Positions 8,444 through 16,639 of a DNA stretch of 64,000 bases are shown here, piece after piece. Under the pieces are notes generated by a model, which did not search any database, had not been told where the DNA came from, and was given only the letters and a program-made list of their open reading frames with translations. The first letter of the stretch is position 1; each line of letters begins with the position of its first letter. This DNA is from Streptomyces sulphureus DSM 40104 (GTDB lineage: Bacteria; Actinomycetota; Actinomycetes; Streptomycetales; Streptomycetaceae), in assembly GCF_000381025.1 (NCBI RefSeq), contig NZ_KB905814.1, positions 726,129 to 790,128 on the forward strand, given 5' to 3'. The translations under genes were made by a program, and so were the position numbers.

Positions 8444-9544
8444 TCATACGGCGTGGTCCTCCGATGCGGGTGCGGCAGCCCCGAGTCGCCCGTTCGCGGT
8501 CCATCCGGGAGCGAGCCGCAGTCTGCCCCACGCCTCCTCGTCGAGCGCCGCCAGCCGGTCGGCCGCGGCCGGCGCGGGCGGCTCCGCGAGGTCGCCCGGC
8601 GCCGTGAGCGCCGCGGCGGCGAGGAGGTGGCCGTGGCGCAGCCGTTGGGCGAGCGGCAGTCCGCGCAGCGTGCCCGAGAGGAAGCCGGCGGCGAAGGCGT
8701 CGCCCGCGCCGACGGGTGCGACGACGTCGACGTCGAGCCCCGGCGCGCGCACACGCAGCCCGTCGCCGGTGAACGCCGTCGCCGAACGGTCGGCGCTCTT
8801 GACGACGAGCAGCGACGGCTCCGGCAGCGCCGCGCGCACCGCCTCGGGGCCTCCGGTGACGCCCCAGGCGGCGGCCGCCTCGTCCTCGCCGACGAGGACG
8901 AGGTCGCAGCCGCGTGCGAGGTCGAGCAGCAGCTCGGGGGTGCCGGGCGCCGAACGCCAGAGCGTGGCGCGGTAGTTGACGTCGAAGGAGACGAGCGGCC
9001 GGGGCCGGCGCGGCGCGGTGAGCGCACGGACCAGCGCGAGGCAGTCGGCGGAGAGCGCCGAGGTGATGCCGGTGAGGTGGAGGACGCGTCCTGCGTCGGC
9101 GGCGGCGAGGTCGGTGGTCGCGGGGGACATCGCGGAGGCCGCCGAGCCCGCGCGGTAGTACGCCACTTCGCCGTCGCCCGGGGCCTGTTCGGCTCCGGTC
9201 GCCCGTTCCCCGTCGGTGCGGAAGTAGACCCCGGTGGGGCGCACGGGGTCGCGGCGGACGGCCGAGGTGTCGACGCCGTGCGAGGCGACGGTGCGCACCA
9301 GGTGGTCGCCGAAGCCGTCGGCGCCGACGCGGCTGATCCACCGGGTGCTGTGCCCCCAACCGGCGAGCGCACAGGCGACGTTGGACTCGGCGCCGCCTAT
9401 CGCCCGCGTGAACGACGGCACGTCGGCGAGAGGGCCCGGGCGGGACGGCAGGAACGTCACCATCGACTCGCCGAGGCAGACGGCGTCGCAGGCGACGTCG
9501 GTCAGCGCGTCGTCGGTGTGCGGGGGGCGGTTCGCGTCCGTCAC
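8444..9544 (-). CDS. PfkB-family sugar kinase (2-keto-3-deoxygluconate kinase-like)
   Basis: 366-aa ribokinase-like kinase. The first PfkB signature lies around IGGAESNVACALAGWG and the second is PVGAGDAFAAGFLSG with the catalytic Asp. The opening VCLGESMVTF and the overall pattern resemble KDG kinases. The GTG at 9544 has a strong GAGGAG site 9 bases upstream; an in-frame ATG at 9610 is the alternative, with a poor site and a low-complexity extension. It heads the minus-strand operon with the IclR gene and ridA and is divergent from the PLP enzyme. The true substrate is uncertain; a sugar-acid kinase fits poorly with the D-amino-acid genes opposite. Confidence 0.85.
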   Translation of the reverse strand: MTDANRPPHTDDALTDVACDAVCLGESMVTFLPSRPGPLADVPSFTRAIGGAESNVACALAGWGHSTRWISRVGADGFGDHLVRTVASHGVDTSAVRRDPVRPTGVYFRTDGERATGAEQAPGDGEVAYYRAGSAASAMSPATTDLAAADAGRVLHLTGITSALSADCLALVRALTAPRRPRPLVSFDVNYRATLWRSAPGTPELLLDLARGCDLVLVGEDEAAAAWGVTGGPEAVRAALPEPSLLVVKSADRSATAFTGDGLRVRAPGLDVDVVAPVGAGDAFAAGFLSGTLRGLPLAQRLRHGHLLAAAALTAPGDLAEPPAPAAADRLAALDEEAWGRLRLAPGWTANGRLGAAAPASEDHAV

Positions 9545-9663
9545 TGCCTGCGGCTCCTCGGGTACGGCGGCGGAGGGCGGTCGCCTTTCGCGCGCGGTCT
9601 GCGTCTCCATTGACCTGCTGTTCGCCGGGATGCTAGACAGCAACAAGCGATATACGCAATGCA

Positions 9664-9682
9664 TGTTGCACAGATCGCAACA
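9664..9682. promoter_or_regulatory. Candidate IclR operator in divergent promoter region
   Basis: A perfect inverted repeat TGTTGC-N7-GCAACA lies between the kinase and PLP-enzyme genes. A partly overlapping imperfect repeat, GCAATGCATGTTGC, ends at 9669. The region is locally AT-richer (GATATACGCAAT) than its surroundings. Position and symmetry suit the adjacent IclR regulator; binding is inferred. Confidence 0.5.
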
Positions 9683-9827
9683 GCGCCCCGGGGGTGTTCG
9701 GCCACCGGGCCGCCGGCCCGCCGACGCCCCGACCATGGGGCGCCGTTGCACACCGCGGTACGGCCACCCGCCGCGCCGCCCGCACCCGTCCGTCCGTGCC
9801 CCAGGCACCACTGCCCCCGGAGTCCGC

Positions 9828-11144
9828 ATGGCCGCCGCCCCCGTTCCCGCCGAGACCAGCCTCACCGAGGAGCGCGTCGACCACCGCTTCAAGGGGCTGC
9901 CACCGGACGCCGAGGGGCTCACCGTCGGCGAACTCACCGCTCAGCACCGCAACCTCTTCACCGGCGGCTTCACCACCCCCGTCCTCGCCCTCGACGAGGA
10001 GCGGCTCGACCACAACCTCGCCCAGCTCGGGACGTACACGGCCCGCCACGGCCTCGCCTTCGCACCGCACGGCAAGACGTCGATGGCGCCCGCGCTCTTC
10101 CGCCGCCAACTCGCCCTCGGTGCCTGGGGCATCACCCTCGCCGTCCCTCACCAGGTGCGCGTGGCCCGCGCGTTCGGTATCGAGCGGATCTTCCTCGCCA
10201 ACGAGCTCGTCGACGCCGCCGCGCTCCGCGCCCTCTCCGCCGACCTCGACGCCGACCCGTCGTTCAGGTTCGTCTGCTACGTCGACTCATTGGCGGGCGT
10301 CGCGCTCATGGACGAGGCGCTGCGGGAGGCGGAGGCTCGGCGTCCGCTCGACGTCGTCGTCGAACTCGCCGCGGGCGACGGTGCGCGGACAGGCGCGCGG
10401 ACCGAGGAGGAGTGCGCCCGGATCGCGGAAGCGGTCGCGCGCACCTCGACGCTACGGCTCGTCGGTGTCGCCGGCTACGAGGGCGAGGTCCCGGGCGCCA
10501 CCGCCGGCACCCCGGCCGAGGGCCACGAGAAGGTGACCGGATGGCTGCGCCGACTCACCGCGCTCCTCGCCGAGTTCGACGCGTCCGGCCGGTTCGACGC
10601 GCTCGACTCCGGGGCCGAGGTGGTGCTCAGCGCGGGCGGCAGCGCCTGGTTCGACGCCGTCGCCGAGGTGTTCGAGGAGCTTCCCCCGCTGTCGCACCCC
10701 GTCCTCAAGCTCCTCCGCTCGGGCGCCTACGTCTCGCACGACGAGGGCCACTACCGCGAGCTCACCCCGTTCAACCGCGTTCCCGACGAGGGCGCCCTCC
10801 AGCCCGCACTCCGGCTGTGGGCCCAGGTCGTCTCCCGCCCCTCCCCCGACCAGGCGTTCCTCAACGCCGGCAAGCGCGACGCCGCCCACGACCTCCACCT
10901 CCCCCAGCCCCGCGAGATCCGCCCGGCCGACGGCGGTCCCGTACGCGCCGCCACCGGGGTCTCCGTCACCGGGCTCTCCGACCAGCACGCCTGGGTACGC
11001 ACCGAACCGGACGCGCCGCTCGCGGTCGGCGACTGGGTCGCGCTCGGCATGTCCCACCCCTGCACCATGTTCGACAAGTGGCAGCTCATCCCGATGACGG
11101 CGCCCGACGGAACGGTCGTCGAGTACGTCCGCACCTTCTTCTGA
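9828..11144 (+). CDS. DSD1/D-threonine aldolase-type PLP enzyme (amino acid deaminase)
   Basis: 438 aa. The N-terminal alanine-racemase-like TIM barrel has its PLP lysine in FAPHGKTSMAP (near residue 80). A C-terminal D-serine dehydratase-like domain carries the metal-binding pair: the His of SDQHAWV and the Cys of SHPCTMFDKW. Enzymes of this class use PLP plus a divalent metal to dehydrate D-serine or D-threonine, or to cleave D-3-hydroxy amino acids. The ATG at 9828 follows CGGAGTCCGC. The next gene starts 43 bases later, so the two form an operon. Dehydratase chemistry would release an enamine, which explains the RidA gene across the divergent promoter. Confidence 0.85.
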   Translation: MAAAPVPAETSLTEERVDHRFKGLPPDAEGLTVGELTAQHRNLFTGGFTTPVLALDEERLDHNLAQLGTYTARHGLAFAPHGKTSMAPALFRRQLALGAWGITLAVPHQVRVARAFGIERIFLANELVDAAALRALSADLDADPSFRFVCYVDSLAGVALMDEALREAEARRPLDVVVELAAGDGARTGARTEEECARIAEAVARTSTLRLVGVAGYEGEVPGATAGTPAEGHEKVTGWLRRLTALLAEFDASGRFDALDSGAEVVLSAGGSAWFDAVAEVFEELPPLSHPVLKLLRSGAYVSHDEGHYRELTPFNRVPDEGALQPALRLWAQVVSRPSPDQAFLNAGKRDAAHDLHLPQPREIRPADGGPVRAATGVSVTGLSDQHAWVRTEPDAPLAVGDWVALGMSHPCTMFDKWQLIPMTAPDGTVVEYVRTFF

Positions 11145-11187
11145 CCGGTCCCCAGCAACCCCAGCCACCGTCGCAGGAAGGCAGCCC

Positions 11188-12792
11188 ATGGACCTGGTGA
11201 TCACCGACGTCGACGTCGCCGACGGCAGCGGAGGCCCCGCCTACCGCGCCGACGTCGCGCTCCGGGACGGACGCATAGCCGAGATCGCCCGCGAGGGCGA
11301 ACGCCGCCCCACCGCACCGCAGTTGCTCGACGGCGCCGGCCTCACCCTCGCCCCCGGCTTCATCGACATGCACGCCCACTCCGACCTCGCCGTCCTCCGC
11401 GACCCCGACCACTCGGCAAAGGTCGCGCAGGGCGTCACCCTGGAGGTCCTCGGCCAGGACGGCCTCTCCTACGCGCCCTCCGACGACCGCACCCTCGCCG
11501 AGGTCCGCCGCGCCATAGCCGGTTGGAACGGCAGCCCGCCGGGGGACGACTCCCTCGACTTCGACTGGCGCTCCGTCGGCGGCTACCTCGACCGCATCGA
11601 CCGCCAGGGCGCCCCCGTCAACGCCGCTTACCTGGTGCCGCAGGGCACCGTCCGGATGCTCGCCGTCGGCTGGGAGGACAGGCCGGCGACCGACGCCGAA
11701 CTGGGGCGGATGCGCCGACTCGTCGCGGAGGGGATGCGGGAGGGCGCCGTCGGCATGTCCTCGGGGCTCACCTACACACCGGGCATGTACGCCTCCGGCT
11801 CCGAACTCGCCGAGCTGTGCGCCACGGTCGCCGAGCACGGCGGCTACTACTGCCCCCACCACCGCTCCTACGGCGCCGGCGCGCTGGAGGCGTACGCGGA
11901 GATGGTCGACGTCAGCCGCCGCTCCGGCTGCCCGCTCCATCTCGCGCACGCCACCATGAACTTCGGCGTCAACAGGGGCCGCGCGGGCGAGCTCCTCACG
12001 CTCCTCGACGAGGCGATCGAGGCGGGCGCCGACATCACCCTCGACACCTATCCGTACACCCCCGGCTGCACCACCCTCGTGGCGATGCTGCCGAGTTGGG
12101 CGCACGAGGGCGGTCCGGACGCCGTCCTCGCCCGCCTCGCCGATCCGGAGCAGCGCGCGCGCATCCGGCAGGCCATGGAGGTCGAGGGGTCCGACGGCTG
12201 CCACGGCGTCCCCATCGAGTGGGACGCCATCGAGATCTCCGGCACCTCGGAACCCGCGCTCTCGGCGTACGTCGGGAAGACGGTGGCGGCTTCCGCGGCC
12301 GAGCGCGGCGAGGAGCCCTTCACCACGGCCCAACGGCTGCTCGTCGAGGACGGGTTGGGAACGACGATCCTCCAGCACGTCGGCCACGAGGGGAACGTCC
12401 GCGCCATCATGCGCCACCCGGTGCACACCGGCGGCAGCGACGGCATCCTCCAGGGCGCCAAGCCGCATCCCCGCGCCTACGGCACCTTCCCCCACTACCT
12501 CGGCCACTACGTGCGCGAGGAGGGCGTACTGGGGCTGGAGGAGTGCGTGGCGCATCTGACGTCGCGCCCCGCCGCGCGCCTGCGCCTCCCCGACCGCGGC
12601 CTCGTCCGCGAGGGCTACCGCGCCGACCTCGTCCTCTTCGACGCCGCCACGGTCGCCGCCGGCTCCACGTTCGAGGAGCCGCGGGCGCTGCCGCGCGGCC
12701 TCCCGCACGTCCTCGTCGACGGCCGCTTCACCGTCCGCGACGGTCGGCGCACCGACGCGCTGCCGGGCCGCTCGGTCCGCCGCGCCGCCTGA
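11188..12792 (+). CDS. D-aminoacylase-like amidohydrolase
   Basis: 534-aa cytosolic metallo-amidohydrolase of the N-acyl-D-amino-acid deacylase group, converting N-acyl-D-amino acids to D-amino acid and carboxylate. The HxH metal motif is in GFIDMHAHSD (near residue 61), with further histidines in CPHHRSYG, PLHLAHATMNFG and a GGSDG aspartate near the C-terminus. D-aminoacylases normally have a metal-ligand Cys in a GNCG motif; here the stretch reads VLGQDGLS, so the site differs and the exact substrate is open. The ATG at 11188 follows CAGGAAGG. Operon with the PLP enzyme; terminated by an 18-bp hairpin. Confidence 0.85.
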   Translation: MDLVITDVDVADGSGGPAYRADVALRDGRIAEIAREGERRPTAPQLLDGAGLTLAPGFIDMHAHSDLAVLRDPDHSAKVAQGVTLEVLGQDGLSYAPSDDRTLAEVRRAIAGWNGSPPGDDSLDFDWRSVGGYLDRIDRQGAPVNAAYLVPQGTVRMLAVGWEDRPATDAELGRMRRLVAEGMREGAVGMSSGLTYTPGMYASGSELAELCATVAEHGGYYCPHHRSYGAGALEAYAEMVDVSRRSGCPLHLAHATMNFGVNRGRAGELLTLLDEAIEAGADITLDTYPYTPGCTTLVAMLPSWAHEGGPDAVLARLADPEQRARIRQAMEVEGSDGCHGVPIEWDAIEISGTSEPALSAYVGKTVAASAAERGEEPFTTAQRLLVEDGLGTTILQHVGHEGNVRAIMRHPVHTGGSDGILQGAKPHPRAYGTFPHYLGHYVREEGVLGLEECVAHLTSRPAARLRLPDRGLVREGYRADLVLFDAATVAAGSTFEEPRALPRGLPHVLVDGRFTVRDGRRTDALPGRSVRRAA

Positions 12793-12803
12793 CGGCACCG
12801 TTC

Positions 12804-12844
12804 GACAGGCAGGGGGCGTACGGGAGTTCCGTACGCCCCCTGCC
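12804..12844. terminator. Strong bidirectional terminator
   Basis: An 18-bp perfect stem (12804-12821 with 12827-12844) and 5-nt loop lie between the convergent amidohydrolase and TrhA genes. Confidence 0.85.
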
Positions 12845-12851
12845 TGCATCG

Positions 12852-13643
12852 TCAGGTGTGCTGGTAGGCGACGAGCGAGATACCCACGTAGTGCACGGCG
12901 AACGCGGCGAGCGTGAACGAGTGGAAGACCTCGTGGAACCCGAACCAACGGGGCGAGGGGTTCGGCCGCTTGATCCCGTAGACCACACCGCCCGCGCTGT
13001 ACAGCAGCCCGCCGACGACGACGCAGACGAGCACCGTCATGCCGCCCGTCCGGAGGAAGTCGGGGAGGAAGAAGACGGCGGCCCAGCCCATCGCGATGTA
13101 GCACGGCGTGTAGAGCCAGCGGGGCGCACCGACCCAGAGCACCCGGAAGGCGATGCCGACGGCCGCGGCCACCCAGATCCCCCACAGCAGCAGGTCGCGG
13201 CGGCCGTCGGGGAGGAGCAGTATCGTCAGCGGCGTGTAGGTGCCGGCGATGATGAGGAAGATGTTGGCGTGGTCCAACCGCCGTAGCACGCCGTCGACTC
13301 GGCGGGACCAGTTGCCGCGGTGGTAGAGCGCGCTGACGCCGAAGAGCAGGCACGCGGTGAGCGTGTAGACGGCGCAGGCGACCCGTCCGCGCGTGCTGCC
13401 GGCGAGCGCCGTGAGGAAGACGCCGGAGATCAGCACGGCGGGGAACATGCCCGCGTGGAGCCAGCCGCGGAGCCGGGGCTTCAGCGCCTCTGCGGCCTGC
13501 CCGGCCGAGGCGCTCAGCCGCGCCGCCGGCTTGGCGAGCGAGACGCGCTGGGCGAGCGGGGTCGGTTCTGACGGCTTGTCCTGTACGGGAGTTGGGGACG
13601 CAGACGTCTGCTCCGTACGCGGCGGAAGCGGGGCGGCAGTCAT
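12852..13643 (-). CDS. trhA: TrhA/hemolysin III (PAQR-type) membrane protein
   Basis: 263-aa integral membrane protein with seven predicted helices after a 60-residue cytosolic N-terminus. PAQR/HlyIII signatures: AVYTLTACLLFGVSALYHRG with the first metal-ligand His, LRRLDHANIFLIIAGTYTP, and the C-terminal FHEVFHSFTLAAFAVHY histidine pair. The family is linked to membrane-energetics homeostasis; the hemolysin name is historical. The ATG at 13643 is chosen by homology; its ribosome binding site is weak. A near-perfect palindrome lies 11-30 bases upstream of the start codon, suggesting repressor control. Confidence 0.88.
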   Translation of the reverse strand: MTAAPLPPRTEQTSASPTPVQDKPSEPTPLAQRVSLAKPAARLSASAGQAAEALKPRLRGWLHAGMFPAVLISGVFLTALAGSTRGRVACAVYTLTACLLFGVSALYHRGNWSRRVDGVLRRLDHANIFLIIAGTYTPLTILLLPDGRRDLLLWGIWVAAAVGIAFRVLWVGAPRWLYTPCYIAMGWAAVFFLPDFLRTGGMTVLVCVVVGGLLYSAGGVVYGIKRPNPSPRWFGFHEVFHSFTLAAFAVHYVGISLVAYQHT

Positions 13644-13653
13644 GGCGACATCG

Positions 13654-13673
13654 TACCTACGGAACCGTAGGTA
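13654..13673. promoter_or_regulatory. Operator-like palindrome upstream of trhA
   Basis: Two 9-bp arms, TACCTACGG and CCGTAGGTA, flank a central AA. The spacing is typical of TetR- or MarR-type operators and the site overlaps the 5' leader of trhA. No regulator gene is adjacent. Confidence 0.55.
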
Positions 13674-14040
13674 ACCCTCGCCGGACCGGTGTGAGCGCCA
13701 TTGCACCGCACAGCGGGGAACCCGTCGACCATGCCCGGGTAAAAGACATTGCACACATGAGCATGGATCTCATCAAGTGGCCTCGGACACATCGTCGCCG
13801 TCTGGACAGAACCCCCCTTCGCCTCGCATGATCAGATGAGCACAAGCGGCACCGGATGAGCATCACCTGGCTCCGACGGTCGACAGCAACGACCGGCACC
13901 GGGACACAGGAGACGCCTGGGACGCCCAGAACACCGCAGCGTCCGGGTCGCGGCCCCCAAGGGGCGCGCTGAGAGTCGGACAACGAAACGCGGACGCACC
14001 TGCCGGCGTCCGCGGACACCCTCAAACGTCTGGAGCGATC
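13674..14040. other. Intergenic region upstream of pckG
   Basis: 367 bases between divergent trhA and pckG. A short plus-strand frame beginning near 13757 has no ribosome binding site and an arginine-rich, non-protein-like composition. I see no gene; the pckG promoter should lie here but no clear -35/-10 pair stands out. Confidence 0.4.
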
Positions 14041-15894
14041 GTGGCGCGCAGTACTGCGGCTCCCAACACCATTCCGACGACCCCTGCCACCCCGCCGACC
14101 GGCCACCGCGAACTCGTCGCGTGGGTCGAGAAGATCGCCTCACTCACCGAGCCCGAGCGGATCGTCTGGTGCGACGGCTCGGAGGCGGAGTACGACCGCC
14201 TCGCCGAAGAGCTCGTCGAAAAGGGAACGTTCAAGAAGCTCGACCCGATCAAGCGCCCCCACTCCTACTACGCCGCCTCCGACCCGAGCGACGTCGCCCG
14301 CGTCGAGGACCGCACCTTCATCTGCTCGGAGCGCGAGGAGGACGCGGGCCCCACCAACCACTGGAAGGCCCCCGCCGAGATGCGCGAGATCTTCTCGGGC
14401 GAGGAGGGCATCTTCCGCGGCTCCATGCGCGGCCGCACCATGTACGTGGTGCCCTTCTGCATGGGTCCGCTCGGCTCCCCGCTCTCGGCGCTCGGCGTCG
14501 AGATCACCGACTCCGCCTACGTCGCCGTCTCGATGCGCACGATGACGCGCATGGGACAGCCCGTCCTCGACGAGCTCGGCGACGACGGCTTCTTCGTCAA
14601 GGCCGTGCACACGGTCGGCGCCCCGCTCGCCGAGGGCGAGCAGGACGTCCCCTGGCCCTGCAACCCGACGAAGTACATCTCGCACTTTCCCGAGTCCCGC
14701 GAGATCTGGTCGTACGGCTCGGGATACGGCGGCAACGCGCTCCTCGGCAAGAAGTGCTACGCGCTGCGCATCGCCTCGGTGATGGCGCGCGACGAGGGCT
14801 GGCTCGCCGAACACATGCTCATCCTCAAACTCACCCCGCCCCGCGGCGGCACCGAGGCCGTGAAGTACGTGGCGGCGGCCTTCCCCTCCGCATGCGGCAA
14901 GACCAACCTCGCCATGCTCCAGCCGACGATCCCCGGCTGGACCGTCGAGACGATCGGCGACGACATCGCGTGGATGCGGTTCGGCGAGGACGGCCGCCTC
15001 TACGCGATCAACCCCGAGGCCGGCTTCTTCGGCGTCGCACCCGGCACGGGCGAGGACACCAACGCCAATGCGATGAAGACCCTTTGGGGCAACTCGGTCT
15101 TCACCAACGTCGCGCTCACCGAGGACGACGACGTCTGGTGGGAGGGCATGACGGAGGAGCCTCCCGAGCGCCTCACCGACTGGAAGGGCAACGCCTGGAC
15201 GCCGGAGAGCGGCACCCCTGCCGCCCACCCCAACGCCCGTTTCACCGTGCCCGCCGGCCAGTGCCCGATCATCGCGCCCGAGTGGGAGGACCCGCGCGGT
15301 GTGCCGATCTCCGCGATCCTCTTCGGCGGGCGCAGGGCCACCGCCGTCCCGCTGGTGACCGAGTCCTTCGACTGGCAGCACGGCGTCTACCTCGGGGCCA
15401 ACGTCGCCTCCGAGAAGACGGCGGCGGCCGAGGGCAAGGTCGGCGAACTCCGCAGGGACCCCTTCGCGATGCTCCCCTTCTGCGGCTACAACATGGGCGA
15501 CTACTTCGGCCACTGGGTCGAGGTCGGTCGGCAGGCGGACCCGGAGAAGCTTCCGAGGATCTACTACGTCAACTGGTTCAAGAAGAACGACGAGGGCAAG
15601 ATCGTCTGGCCCGGCTTCGGTGAGAACTCGCGCGTCCTGAAGTGGATCGTCGAGCGTCTCGACGGCGAGGCGGAGGCCGTCGAGACACCGATCGGCAGGG
15701 TGCCGACCAAGGACGCGCTCGACACCGCAGGGCTCGGCCTCTCCGACGCCGACCTCGACTTCCTCCTCGACGTCGACAAGGACGTCTGGCGCAGCGAGGC
15801 GGCCCTCGTCCCCGAGCACTTCAACACCTTCGGCGACCACACACCCAAGGAGCTGTGGGACGAGTACCGGGCGCTGGTCCAGCGCCTCGGCTGA
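14041..15894 (+). CDS. pckG: Phosphoenolpyruvate carboxykinase (GTP)
   Basis: 617-aa cytosolic gluconeogenic enzyme: oxaloacetate + GTP gives PEP + GDP + CO2. Hallmarks of the GTP class are present: [15 protein letters not shown] (substrate loop), the kinase-1a P-loop [10 protein letters not shown] with the hyper-reactive Cys, kinase-2 TIGDDIAWM, and [17 protein letters not shown]. Length is usual for the family. GTG start at 14041 with TGGAGCG upstream. Single gene followed by two hairpins. Confidence 0.97.
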   Translation: MARSTAAPNTIPTTPATPPTGHRELVAWVEKIASLTEPERIVWCDGSEAEYDRLAEELVEKGTFKKLDPIKRPHSYYAASDPSDVARVEDRTFICSEREEDAGPTNHWKAPAEMREIFSGEEGIFRGSMRGRTMYVVPFCMGPLGSPLSALGVEITDSAYVAVSMRTMTRMGQPVLDELGDDGFFVKAVHTVGAPLAEGEQDVPWPCNPTKYISHFPESREIWSYGSGYGGNALLGKKCYALRIASVMARDEGWLAEHMLILKLTPPRGGTEAVKYVAAAFPSACGKTNLAMLQPTIPGWTVETIGDDIAWMRFGEDGRLYAINPEAGFFGVAPGTGEDTNANAMKTLWGNSVFTNVALTEDDDVWWEGMTEEPPERLTDWKGNAWTPESGTPAAHPNARFTVPAGQCPIIAPEWEDPRGVPISAILFGGRRATAVPLVTESFDWQHGVYLGANVASEKTAAAEGKVGELRRDPFAMLPFCGYNMGDYFGHWVEVGRQADPEKLPRIYYVNWFKKNDEGKIVWPGFGENSRVLKWIVERLDGEAEAVETPIGRVPTKDALDTAGLGLSDADLDFLLDVDKDVWRSEAALVPEHFNTFGDHTPKELWDEYRALVQRLG

Positions 15895-15900
15895 CAGACC

Positions 15901-15920
15901 CGCCGGGGCACGCCCCGGCG
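15901..15920 (+). terminator. pckG terminator (proximal)
   Basis: A 9-bp GC stem beginning 7 bases after the pckG stop, with a minimal loop. Confidence 0.6.
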
Positions 15921-15993
15921 CACGGCCGATCGGGGCGGCTCCGTCGCACCACCGCAGGGGTGGGACGGAGCTGTCGGTCAGGCCCGATCGAAG

Positions 15994-16027
15994 AGGGCCG
16001 CCTCCCACCAGTGCGGGAGGCGGCCCT
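15994..16027. terminator. Convergent terminator downstream of pckG
   Basis: A perfect 13-bp stem (15994-16006 with 16015-16027), 8-nt loop, followed by TTTG. It serves pckG and the convergent small gene at 16073. Confidence 0.8.
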
Positions 16028-16072
16028 TTGGGCTCTGCCCGTGCAACCGCCCTGCGGACGGGGCGCGTCGGG

Positions 16073-16477
16073 TCAGGCTGCCGCCGGCTGGCGGGCCGCG
16101 TGGCTCCGGGCGCGCTCGGCGGCGAGCTCGGCCGCCTCGGTGTCGTCCCGCGTCGTGGCGAGCGCGAGGGCGTAGTCGGCGAGCATGTGGGCGCGCTGGT
16201 GGAGCGAGGCGAGGTGTGCCTGCTCCGACGGCGCCGAGGTGGGCGCGGCCCGCAGCGGCCGGACGCCTCCGCTGAGGCGGGCGGCGTGCGCGGCGAGACG
16301 GTGCGCGGCGTCGTCGAGCTCCGCGCTGGGGGTGAGCGCGCGGAGTTCGTCGGTCACGGTGAGGAGCGCCGTGAGGTGCCCGGCGAGCCGGATGTCGAGC
16401 TCCTCCTCGCGGGTACGACGGGGCAGCTCAGCGTCCGGCACGGAATGGACCGACTTGGTTCGGATCGGCTCGTACAT
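16073..16477 (-). CDS. Conserved hypothetical helical protein
   Basis: 134 aa, no recognised domain. Almost entirely predicted helix, rich in Ala, Leu, Arg and Glu, with LDIRLAGHLTALLTVTDELRAL in the first third and HLASLHQRAHMLADYALAL later; no signal peptide or membrane segment. The ATG at 16477 has a strong GGGAGGC site. A perfect 7-1-7 palindrome of Fur-family type lies in its promoter, so metal or peroxide control is plausible. Function unknown. Confidence 0.75.
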   Translation of the reverse strand: MYEPIRTKSVHSVPDAELPRRTREEELDIRLAGHLTALLTVTDELRALTPSAELDDAAHRLAAHAARLSGGVRPLRAAPTSAPSEQAHLASLHQRAHMLADYALALATTRDDTEAAELAAERARSHAARQPAAA

Positions 16478-16518
16478 GGATCGCCTCCCGGCTTGCGTCT
16501 TCAGGAAACCATCCTAAC

Positions 16519-16533
16519 TTAGACTGAGTCTAA
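16519..16533. promoter_or_regulatory. Fur-family-like 7-1-7 operator
   Basis: TTAGACT-G-AGTCTAA is a perfect inverted repeat in a locally AT-rich stretch, 42-56 bases upstream of the small gene at 16477, overlapping where its -10/-35 elements should be. Geometry matches Fur/PerR/Zur-type boxes; which regulator binds is unknown. Confidence 0.6.
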
Positions 16534-16592
16534 AATTGGCACGAATCAAAAAAGTATCCGCCCGCAGACGCTGCGTGACCGCCCGGAAAACA

Positions 16593-16630
16593 CGCTGCGC
16601 GCCGACCGGAGTGCCGATCGACGCGCAGCG
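16593..16630 (-). terminator. Hairpin after the aminotransferase gene
   Basis: 9-bp arms (16593-16601 with 16622-16630) around a 20-nt loop, 10 bases beyond the minus-strand stop at 16640. Confidence 0.5.
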
Positions 16631-16639
16631 CGCGGGAGT

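Noticed and set aside
13592..13831. 79-aa plus-strand frame upstream of pckG
   Set aside because: No ribosome binding site, starts inside trhA antisense, Arg-rich, no recognisable motif.
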